Assembly (NCBI GenBank): GCA_021824845.1 | Contig: JAKAJY010000136.1 | Span: forward strand, 1-5,907 | Length of the DNA: 5,907 nucleotides | Source of the DNA: an archaeon | GTDB taxonomy: Archaea > Thermoproteota > Nitrososphaeria > Nitrososphaerales > Nitrosopumilaceae | Direction of reading: 5' to 3' | Part shown: positions 1-5,674 of the stretch, piece by piece | Layout: every line of letters begins with the position of its first letter | How positions within the stretch are numbered: the first letter of the stretch is position 1 | Notes under the pieces: model-generated | Database searches by the model: none | What the model was told of the DNA's origin: nothing | The model's input: the letters and a program-made list of their open reading frames with translations, nothing else | Position numbers and translations under genes: made by a program

Positions 1-485
1 ATGACGACTGGTCCGCTAACTGAAACTCCCCTCCACAATACATCAAACAGTGCTGGTGAGCCTTGTGTGTACGGCTTGATTAGGTATCCATCAATTGTTG
101 GAACTAGGATAATTCTATAATCGACTGATGCGTTATCACCCCTTCCTGTCATTTGAGCATGATAGTCAAGTGTAAGTCCGGTTACACGTGCAGAACTCTT
201 GAGTTGTGCCAAATTGTCATTCATTTTCTCAATTAGATCAGCAACGCCCGGAGTTGTAGAGTCCGCAGAAAATTCCACTAGTGTGTCATGTCCACGTAAT
301 GCATCTGCAATTGCCCCACCTTCATCATATTCAATGAAAGCAGTTCTTTGGAACTTGAACTTTGGTACTTCGGCAGTCTCTGGAGTCTTTGCATCCCAGT
401 TTAGCTGGGCAGCAAGTGCTGGAGAAATAGAACCAATAACTAAAACGGATAAAACGAATAATGCTAAAAGAGGAGCCCTATTCAC
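1..485 (-). CDS. Exported protein of unknown function, N-terminal part (runs off left edge)
   Basis: I do not recognise this family. The minus strand reads open from a GTG at 485 down to the window edge: 161 codons without a stop, and the C-terminus is missing. The N-terminus is a textbook Sec signal peptide: MNRAP, then a hydrophobic stretch at about residues 5-21, then PALAA with likely cleavage after residue 25 or 26. The mature part begins QLNWDAKTPETAEVPKFKFQ and looks soluble, with an acidic and amphipathic segment at about residues 80-105 (ADLIEKMNDNLAQLKSS) and beta-like stretches after it. The protein is therefore probably outside the membrane. The GTG start is favoured because the signal peptide begins there and a TATA-like box is centred about 28 nt upstream, which fits a leaderless mRNA. 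No in-frame ATG was seen in the near-upstream region. It is transcribed divergently from cofD. That this is a real gene is fairly certain; its function is unknown. Confidence 0.85.
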   Translation of the reverse strand, partial: MNRAPLLALFVLSVLVIGSISPALAAQLNWDAKTPETAEVPKFKFQRTAFIEYDEGGAIADALRGHDTLVEFSADSTTPGVADLIEKMNDNLAQLKSSARVTGLTLDYHAQMTGRGDNASVDYRIILVPTIDGYLIKPYTQGSPALFDVLWRGVSVSGPVV

Positions 486-508
486 GCAGGGTTTCCGATC
501 CGGCGCAG

Positions 509-517
509 TAATAAATC
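509..517 (-). promoter_or_regulatory. TATA-like box for the exported protein at 1-485
   Basis: The minus strand reads GATTTATTA here, close to the archaeal TATA-box consensus. It is preceded by the purine-containing CAAGA, a possible BRE. Its centre is about 28 nt upstream of the GTG at 485, so transcription would start at or next to the start codon, giving a leaderless message. The assignment rests on motif and spacing only. Confidence 0.55.
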
Positions 518-558
518 TTGTCTTGAAGTATGAAAATCGAACAAAATAATTTTACAAA

Positions 559-573
559 CCAAAGTTTACTTGG
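559..573. promoter_or_regulatory. Imperfect palindrome in the divergent promoter region (possible operator)
   Basis: The sequence CCAAAGTTTACTTGG has arms AAGT/ACTT around a TT centre, extended by CC/GG with one unpaired A. It lies about midway between the GTG at 485 and the ATG at 664. Copies of AATTTT(T)ACAA flank it at 548-557 and 574-584. It could bind a dimeric regulator of one or both genes. In AT-rich DNA such a short element can also arise by chance. Confidence 0.25.
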
Positions 574-612
574 AATTTTTACAATTTTTGTTTGTGGTTT
601 TTGTTTTTGTGT

Positions 613-620
613 GATTTATT
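613..620 (+). promoter_or_regulatory. Candidate TATA box for the cofD operon
   Basis: GATTTATT matches the core of the TATA-like boxes ahead of the exported protein (509-517) and the permease (5640-5646). It would place the transcription start near 643 and give a leader of about 20 nt, which contains a weak Shine-Dalgarno-like AAGGG at 655-659, 4 nt before the ATG. A second AT-rich candidate, AATATT near 629-634, would give a nearly leaderless transcript. The sequence alone does not decide between them. Confidence 0.45.
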
Positions 621-663
621 GAAAAGGTAATATTGATCTGAGGCTTCATACAAAAAGGGTTTT

Positions 664-1581
664 ATGATAACAATTCTTGCAGGCGGCACAGGTTCTGTTA
701 AATTTGTCCGCGGTTTAATCTCCCAATCAAAGGATGTCAATGTTATTTGCAATGTTGGCGATAACTATTGGCTGTATGGTCTGTATGTGTGTCCAGACAT
801 TGACACCATAATTTACGGACTGGCAGACATTTTAGATTATGAAAAGGGCTGGGGAATTCGCAAGGATACTTTTGGATTTCTAAGACAGATGGAGATTTTT
901 GGAGAAGAGACTTGGTTTAGAATTGGAGATAGAGATGCAGCAACTCACCTCATTAGAACAAACATGCTCAAAAACGGCAAGAACTTGGGCGATATCACAA
1001 AATGGATGTGCGAAAAATTTGCAATCGAAGTCAAGGTAATGCCGGTGACTGATAACACCATAGAAACAAGAATCACCACCAGCAAGGGCGAAATGCACCT
1101 CCAAGAGTTTTGGGTAAAATACAAGGGCAAGGACAAAGTCGAAGGCATCCAGTATATTGGTGCAGACAAGGCAAGACCAAACCCAGAGGCAGTAAATGCA
1201 ATTCATGATTCTGAAATGGTAATAATCGCACCAGGCAATCCGCTGACCAGTATTGGACCGATGCTTCAGATCAAAGGAATCCGAAAAGAACTATCAAAGA
1301 ATCGACGCAAGGTAGTTGCAGTCAGCCCAATTATTGGCAACAAGGCATTCTCTGGACCTGCCGCGGAATACATGGCAGCTGCAGGAATTGATGTGTCACC
1401 ATACGGTGTTGCGCAAATGTATTCTGATGTGTGTGGAGGAATTGTAATTGACTCCAAAGACAGACTCTTAACCAAAAAAATTCAAAACCTAGACATGAAA
1501 GTGTATGATACCAGCATCAAGATGACTAACAAAATAGCAGAAGATGCGCTGGCATCATTTGTTTTAAAGAACGCGCGCTAG
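664..1581 (+). CDS. cofD: CofD, 2-phospho-L-lactate transferase (coenzyme F420 biosynthesis)
   Basis: CofD joins the phospho-C3-acid moiety of a GDP-activated donor (lactyl-2-diphospho-5'-guanosine in methanogens) to the deazaflavin Fo, releasing GMP and giving F420-0 or its dehydro form. It is a cytoplasmic, Mg-dependent enzyme. The 305 residues match the family length and follow the methanogen CofD pattern throughout: an N-terminal nucleotide-binding loop GGTGSVK at 7-13, CPDIDT at 43-48, WGIRKDTFG at 63-71, RIGDRDAATHLIR at 86-98, PGNPLTSIGP at 190-199 and VAVSPIIGN at 218-226. The loop reads SVK where methanogen enzymes have TPK and bacterial FbiA usually has GAK-like sequences. The ATG at 664 directly precedes the first beta strand (MITILAGG), so the start is secure. 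It is the first gene of a tight operon with cofC 1 nt downstream. The family call is near certain; the exact donor used in vivo (2-phospholactate, PEP or another C3 acid) cannot be read here. Confidence 0.95.
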   Translation: MITILAGGTGSVKFVRGLISQSKDVNVICNVGDNYWLYGLYVCPDIDTIIYGLADILDYEKGWGIRKDTFGFLRQMEIFGEETWFRIGDRDAATHLIRTNMLKNGKNLGDITKWMCEKFAIEVKVMPVTDNTIETRITTSKGEMHLQEFWVKYKGKDKVEGIQYIGADKARPNPEAVNAIHDSEMVIIAPGNPLTSIGPMLQIKGIRKELSKNRRKVVAVSPIIGNKAFSGPAAEYMAAAGIDVSPYGVAQMYSDVCGGIVIDSKDRLLTKKIQNLDMKVYDTSIKMTNKIAEDALASFVLKNAR

Positions 1582-1582
1582 A

Positions 1583-2209
1583 TTGCAAATAGCATCAGTC
1601 ATTCCAGTCAAGACATTCTCAAAGGCAAAAAGCCGACTAGGATTATCACAAGAAAAAACACAGCAACTATGCAAGATAATGCTAGATGAGGTATTATCTA
1701 CAATATCGCAATCACAGGCAAACAAAATCATCATAATATCAAGAGATGAGGAAGCATTTGGAATAGCAAAAAAATACAATGCTGTTGAGATCTTTGAGGA
1801 AAAGGAAAACGGAGTAAATGCCGCAGTGGCATTATCAGAAAAACACCTCAAAGAGAATGGTTTTGATGCATCCATAGTGTTCCCACAAGACATACCATTA
1901 ATCAGACCACAAGACATCGATATCCTGATACAATTCCAGAAAACCGCCCAATCACTCCTTGTGGTACCATCACGAAAGTTTGATGGTACAAACGCCCTTT
2001 TGAGAAGCCCATTTGATGTGATGGAAACGCACTATGATGAGGACAGCTACAAGATTCACCTTACTACTGCCAAGTCCCGCAACATTCCAACCTCGTTTGT
2101 CTTGATCAATAGAATGATGTGGGATATCGACGATAGATCTGATCTAGAATTTATCATGCGTAATATTGAAAAGCCAGATCTGTCAGAAAAGCTCAGAAAC
2201 CTACTATGA
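1583..2209 (+). CDS. cofC: CofC, 2-phospho-L-lactate (or PEP) guanylyltransferase
   Basis: CofC uses GTP to activate 2-phospho-L-lactate (PEP in the related FbiD enzymes), making the donor that CofD consumes. It has a Rossmann-like nucleotidyltransferase fold and is cytoplasmic. Visible family signatures are the N-terminal VIPVKTFSKAKSRL at 6-19, which binds nucleotide phosphates; NGVNAAV at 76-82; the metal-binding FPQDIPLI at 100-107; the hallmark PSRKFDGTNALL at 129-140; and DIDDRSDL at 181-188 near the C-terminus. Its 208 residues are normal for the family. The start is TTG: the conserved first strand (QIASVIPVK) begins at the very next codon, and no usable ATG or GTG lies upstream before the cofD stop. 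Only 1 nt separates it from cofD, and I see no Shine-Dalgarno motif, so translational coupling to cofD is likely. Its stop overlaps the next start (ATGA). Confidence 0.93.
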   Translation: MQIASVIPVKTFSKAKSRLGLSQEKTQQLCKIMLDEVLSTISQSQANKIIIISRDEEAFGIAKKYNAVEIFEEKENGVNAAVALSEKHLKENGFDASIVFPQDIPLIRPQDIDILIQFQKTAQSLLVVPSRKFDGTNALLRSPFDVMETHYDEDSYKIHLTTAKSRNIPTSFVLINRMMWDIDDRSDLEFIMRNIEKPDLSEKLRNLL

Positions 2210-2940
2210 TACCATTAATTGGGATATTTCTAGCAGTGACATTGCAGGCAAGCACTGTTTTGGTGCCCGGTGGAACAGTCACATTTTATGTCCACGATGA
2301 TGATCTGAACACCAGCCACAGAGGCATTGACGAAGTATCCACATCAGGGTTATTTGAGTTCAAATTAGCCGGCACCACAATATCTGGGCCATCTACAATA
2401 TACGAAACGAGTGTGAACTCTGGAGTATTTGTCGGCAAGGTTTCGATTCCCACCACAATAAACGGCAGGACAGTAACACAGGGTGATGTCCTAGTCATAA
2501 CATACAATGATGAGTCAGATGCATCTGGGAATTCACAATCCGTCTCAAAGTCAGTTGCCGCCAAAAAAGCAACCACTGCACTGGAGACATCTGCAAAAAA
2601 CATTAGAATTGGCCAAACCTTTCAGGTGAGAATTTATGATCCTGACTTTAACTTTGATTCAAGAGCTGCTGACAATATTTCGCTAAGCCTAATAGAATTC
2701 AAGGGCTCTAACGGAATTAGAACCACGCTTGCAAATCCAGTATTTGATGCCAAGACAACATCATTGCGCGAAACAGGAGACAACACAAACCAGTTCATAG
2801 TATCATTAAAGATGCCAAAGGAAATTGACGGTAAGCGAGTCAAGATTGGCTCTACTGCCCAACTCAAGTTCACAGATACCACATCGCCATCCGGAACAAC
2901 GGAAATCCTCAAGACAAATATCAAAATCGGCATAAAATAA
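2206..2940 (+). CDS. Predicted exported protein with two duplicated beta-rich domains, third gene of the cofDC operon
   Basis: No specific family is recognised. The 244 residues start with an uncharged hydrophobic segment (MIPLIGIFLAVTLQA) that looks like a short signal peptide ending near residues 15-17. Two homologous modules follow, at about 18-102 and 134-224. Their matching landmarks are VHDDDLN at 29-35 and IYDPDFN at 143-149; ETSVNSGVF at 67-75 and ETGDNTNQF at 189-197; and INGRTVTQGD at 85-94 and IDGKRVKIGS at 207-216. This D-x-D-x-N ... E-T-x-x-N-x-x-F pattern resembles repeats I recall from large thaumarchaeal surface and S-layer-type proteins, probably Ig-like beta sandwiches with acidic, possibly Ca-binding, loops. 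A Ser/Lys/Ala-rich linker at about 103-132 joins them. There is no C-terminal membrane anchor, so it may be secreted or held by other surface proteins. The ATG overlaps the cofC stop by 4 nt, implying co-transcription. A role in F420 metabolism is not indicated. Confidence 0.85.
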   Translation: MIPLIGIFLAVTLQASTVLVPGGTVTFYVHDDDLNTSHRGIDEVSTSGLFEFKLAGTTISGPSTIYETSVNSGVFVGKVSIPTTINGRTVTQGDVLVITYNDESDASGNSQSVSKSVAAKKATTALETSAKNIRIGQTFQVRIYDPDFNFDSRAADNISLSLIEFKGSNGIRTTLANPVFDAKTTSLRETGDNTNQFIVSLKMPKEIDGKRVKIGSTAQLKFTDTTSPSGTTEILKTNIKIGIK

Positions 2941-2942
2941 AA
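2934..2942 (-). terminator. Oligo-T terminator of rnpB
   Basis: The minus strand reads TTTTATTTT immediately after the closing P1 helix of RNase P RNA. Archaeal RNA polymerase terminates at T-rich tracts without needing a hairpin. The tract overlaps the last codons and TAA stop of the convergent gene at 2206-2940. Confidence 0.5.
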
Positions 2943-2943
2943 G

Positions 2944-3224
2944 CGCGTGCTGGCCGTAACCCTCCTTCTGTTTGTAAACGACATTTCGCTTTGCAGCCTA
3001 CCTGAACTATAGGTGCAGATCCAAGTTCTGTTTGGCTTTTCTCTGTATGGGACAGATTTTTCATTCCTAATGCTGGAAAGCTCAGGGGTTGCCCATCATA
3101 GTGCTCCAACTCGGATTTTTTCTGTTCTGTTGCCTGCCATCTCTGGCTTTGCGTCACCGCAACACACATCTGCATTGAGGGAGGAGTTTCCTCTGCTTTC
3201 GCAGTAATCGTCCACCAGCTCGCA
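2944..3224 (-). ncRNA. rnpB: RNase P RNA (archaeal, type A-like)
   Basis: This is the catalytic RNA of RNase P, which removes 5' leaders from pre-tRNAs together with several protein subunits. Read on the minus strand, the 5' conserved region I is GAGGAAACTCC (3183-3193) and the 3' conserved region V is ACAGAA followed by GGAGGGTT (2958-2971). These pair as helix P4, AAC-(T)-CCTCC with GGAGG-GTT, including the family's single bulged U. The ends close as P1: GCGAGCTGG (3215-3223) with CCAGCACGC (2945-2953), eight pairs with one A-A mismatch, extendable by a U-G pair. The P3 hairpin CTGC-GAAA-GCAG is at 3193-3204. A second GNRA hairpin, TTGCG-GTGA-CGCAA, is at 3149-3162, and GCAACAGAA recalls another conserved patch. 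Length is about 281 nt. Exact ends are inferred from P1 and from the upstream TATA spacing. Short open frames inside it on both strands are not genes. Confidence 0.92.
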
Positions 3225-3245
3225 GTTAGATATTGGTACTATGAG

Positions 3246-3252
3246 TTATTTA
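3246..3252 (-). promoter_or_regulatory. TATA-like box of rnpB
   Basis: The minus strand reads TAAATAA, centred about 25-26 nt upstream of the first base of the P1 helix, which is the expected archaeal spacing for a transcript starting near 3224. It lies in the 30-bp gap between the permease stop codon and rnpB, so the RNA has its own promoter rather than relying only on read-through. Confidence 0.6.
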
Positions 3253-3254
3253 CA

Positions 3255-5609
3255 CTATTGTTTGATCTTGGAATCAAAGTATTCCTCATCGTATCGTCCC
3301 TTGGCTCGCCTTTCCTTTATGGAATATCCCATATGAGCAATGTCAACATAGATTTTGTAGAGGTGTCTGTTTTCTCGCATCCTAGATGAGACAATCCTCC
3401 AAAATCTCCTTGCGTGGAATTCAGAGAACTGATGATCCCTAATTACAAAGATGGATTTTTTTGTCTTGTCCACTACTTCGAGTGTTTTTGGTGAAAATGC
3501 AGAATCTGCTTGGTTGCCCGCACCCAACACGATGGTCTCGTCTTGGACTTTGTCAAAGCTTTCCAAGAGTATTGGGGCCACATTTTTTGTCTTTGGATAT
3601 ACCTTTTCAAATTGGATCTTTTTCATGTCAAGATCAAACATTATCTCGTTTATTCTATTCATTATCTCAATTTCAGTTTCCGGTTTTTCCACCACGCCTC
3701 TAACTATTCGGATTCTGCTGGAATAGACCTTGGATACTGCATGTGCTATCCGAAGCCCAAGATCAGAGTGGCGCCCCTTATCATAGGACACAACCAGATT
3801 TGCCAGGTCTTGCTCAAAATTCGCACCCAGTCTCACTCCGACAAAATCACATGTAGAAAGTGAGAGTAGTTTTCTATTATTGCGCAAAAACGAAAAATCG
3901 ATTATCACGAGGTTGATTCCCTGCTCTTCTACGGTAGATAGTATGGCGTCGGTTTCATCATGTGAGACTCGAACCAGATATCGGTGCCTAATGGATTGCG
4001 GGATCTCTTTTTTTAGCTCGTTGAATTCTTCTATTTCGGATTCCGCTACCTTGTTTGTGGCATCAAGCGGCAGATGTACCGGGATTTTTACTACGCTCAG
4101 AAATGATATCTCGCCTTGCTTTTCTTGGGTTATGGCGTTTGCTATTTTGTAATAGTCCGCGACATATTTTGGATGGTAAATTATCAGGACACGGTATTCT
4201 TTGCGCTCCTTTGGCCCCTGATTATACACAAGTGGCGCATAGTGCTCTATTTCCTTTTTTGATGTATAGGACTTGTATATGATAAAGCCAGCAACAATCC
4301 AAATTATTGCAATCACCCAGGATATTGGCTCAGTAAAAAGCAGATACACGGACAGTCCAATTGCAGATAAAATTCCAAGTGTTGGAATTATTGGAAAAAA
4401 TGGAGTCTTGAATGCATAGTCCAGTTTTTTACCATACAATCTTCGAATTGTGATTGCGGCATAGTTTACTTGGGCAAACAAAAACAAAAACATTACACTT
4501 GCAGCAAACGCAAGGCCCGTAAGGTCAAGCGTCATTGCCATTACAAGCATTATGATTCCAGATGCGACAGTAGAGATTACAGGGGTCTTGTATTTTGGAT
4601 GAATCTTTCCAAAAAAGTGCGGTAAATTATAGTGTGTACCCATCGCATATGATACACGACTGGACGAATACGCAGTTGCATTAAGAGCTGCAAGTGTTGA
4701 TACAAATCCACCTGCCAGAACAATCAGTGCACCAAATGGCATAAAGTTCTTGGCGGCTTCTATTATTCCAAGCTCACCAAAGCTTCCAATGAACTCCCAT
4801 GATGGCTGTCCGACTTTATCAGATGATAGACCGCCAATAAATGAAAATGTAAAGAGAATGTAGATTGCAATCACAACCAACAATGAAATGAATATTGCAC
4901 GCGGAATGTTCTTTTTTGGATTTCTTAGCTCATTGCCGGTTTGGGCAATAACCTCGTATCCTTCAAATGCAATAAAGGTAAGACCCATTGCAATTACCAG
5001 TCCAGAGACGCCATTTGGGAAGAACTCGGAGAAATTGTCCGGCCAGTTAGGATTGGTAAATGCCATTGCAGAAAGTGCCGCTACGATCAAGAGTCCAATT
5101 ATTGTGATTTGGGTAATGGTGATTGCATTGCCAACCTTGCTAGTTGGTGCCGTCCCACGGACATTGATAAAAGTAAAGATGATTATTGCAGCTGCGGCAA
5201 ATCCCTTTTCTAGGAAAACAGACGACTCCATTATTCCAGTAGTATCCAAGAGATGGGTGAAAAACGAGGCAAATGCCACGGCGTAAAGACTACCGGCTAT
5301 TGTATGGGCAAACCATGACATCCAGCCACTTAGAAAGGCATTTGGCCTTGGCATGCCTTCTCTAACCCAACGATACCCACCGCCAGTATCGGGGAGAGCA
5401 GAGCTTAGTTCGGCATAGGTAAATGCGGTAAATATTGTGATTATACCGTTTATCAAAAATGCTATCATCAGTGCAGGGCCTGCCTCGCCCATTCCAGGAC
5501 CAACCAGGACAAAGATTGCGCCGCCAATCATTGCGGCAACACCCACCATCACTACATCTAATAGTCCTAGATTTCGTGCAAATCCCGGATTTTGGGCGTC
5601 TGTAACCAT
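3255..5609 (-). CDS. APC-superfamily amino acid/amine permease with C-terminal USP-like tandem domains
   Basis: This is a probable proton- or sodium-coupled amino acid or amine transporter in the cytoplasmic membrane; the substrate cannot be read from sequence. Of 784 residues, about 14-447 form a membrane domain of roughly 12 helices. Hallmarks are the unwound first helix GVAAMIGGAIF (23-33; the family usually has GIGAMIGAGIF), TYAELSSALPDTGGGY at 64-79, and the helix-6 region FIAFEGYEVIAQTGNE (212-227) followed by LRNPKKNIPRAI (228-239). Residues 472-784 are soluble. Two alpha/beta modules resembling universal stress proteins start at YRVLIIYHP (472-480) and NLVVSYDKGRHSD (604-616), followed by a basic tail. 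Permeases of this type with a USP-like tail occur in archaea and bacteria, where the tail is thought to regulate transport. The USP G-x2-G-x9-G nucleotide motif is not intact: GAGNQ at 696-700 is the only trace. The ATG at 5609 has a TATA-like box about 33 nt upstream. The first helix begins shortly after this start. It appears monocistronic. Confidence 0.93.
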   Translation of the reverse strand: MVTDAQNPGFARNLGLLDVVMVGVAAMIGGAIFVLVGPGMGEAGPALMIAFLINGIITIFTAFTYAELSSALPDTGGGYRWVREGMPRPNAFLSGWMSWFAHTIAGSLYAVAFASFFTHLLDTTGIMESSVFLEKGFAAAAIIIFTFINVRGTAPTSKVGNAITITQITIIGLLIVAALSAMAFTNPNWPDNFSEFFPNGVSGLVIAMGLTFIAFEGYEVIAQTGNELRNPKKNIPRAIFISLLVVIAIYILFTFSFIGGLSSDKVGQPSWEFIGSFGELGIIEAAKNFMPFGALIVLAGGFVSTLAALNATAYSSSRVSYAMGTHYNLPHFFGKIHPKYKTPVISTVASGIIMLVMAMTLDLTGLAFAASVMFLFLFAQVNYAAITIRRLYGKKLDYAFKTPFFPIIPTLGILSAIGLSVYLLFTEPISWVIAIIWIVAGFIIYKSYTSKKEIEHYAPLVYNQGPKERKEYRVLIIYHPKYVADYYKIANAITQEKQGEISFLSVVKIPVHLPLDATNKVAESEIEEFNELKKEIPQSIRHRYLVRVSHDETDAILSTVEEQGINLVIIDFSFLRNNRKLLSLSTCDFVGVRLGANFEQDLANLVVSYDKGRHSDLGLRIAHAVSKVYSSRIRIVRGVVEKPETEIEIMNRINEIMFDLDMKKIQFEKVYPKTKNVAPILLESFDKVQDETIVLGAGNQADSAFSPKTLEVVDKTKKSIFVIRDHQFSEFHARRFWRIVSSRMRENRHLYKIYVDIAHMGYSIKERRAKGRYDEEYFDSKIKQ

Positions 5610-5639
5610 GTTTATCTACCGCTCCCAAAGGGTGTTTGC

Positions 5640-5646
5640 ATAAATC
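5640..5646 (-). promoter_or_regulatory. TATA-like box of the permease gene
   Basis: The minus strand reads GATTTAT, the same core as the boxes at 509-517 and 613-620. Its centre is about 33-34 nt before the ATG, giving a predicted leader of about 8 nt with no clear Shine-Dalgarno motif. It lies in the 63-bp gap downstream of tsr3. Confidence 0.5.
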
Positions 5647-5654
5647 TTTACTCT

Positions 5655-5674
5655 GAATAGCTTATTTGCTACTC
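5655..5674 (-). other. Short inverted repeat at the tsr3 stop codon
   Basis: The minus strand GAGTAGC-AAATAA-GCTATTC can form a seven-pair hairpin (one G-U pair) with a 6-nt loop. It overlaps the TGA stop codon of tsr3 at 5673-5675 and lies about 10 nt before the permease TATA box. No T-tract follows, so it is not a standard terminator. It could protect the tsr3 mRNA 3' end or be coincidental. Confidence 0.25.

Noticed and set aside
199..549. Plus-strand open frame of 116 codons over the exported-protein region
   Set aside because: It lies antisense to a minus-strand frame with a clear signal peptide, a good start and an upstream TATA-like box. Its own product has no recognisable features.
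486..663. Possible tRNA or small RNA gene in the divergent intergenic region
   Set aside because: The region is very AT-rich with T-runs, has no cloverleaf-forming arms and no C/D or H/ACA box arrangement that I could find. It looks like promoter DNA.
1564..1917. Minus-strand open frame opposite cofC, and similar frames opposite cofD and the third operon gene
   Set aside because: They are antisense to well-supported conserved proteins. Their compositions are typical of reverse-frame shadows.
2921..3207. Open frames on both strands inside 2921-3207
   Set aside because: The DNA carries the RNase P RNA landmarks (P1, P3, P4, conserved regions I and V). The peptides look non-protein-like and have no matching start signals.
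3451..5286. Several plus-strand open frames inside the permease gene
   Set aside because: All are antisense to the continuous 784-residue permease, whose family motifs run through the whole region.
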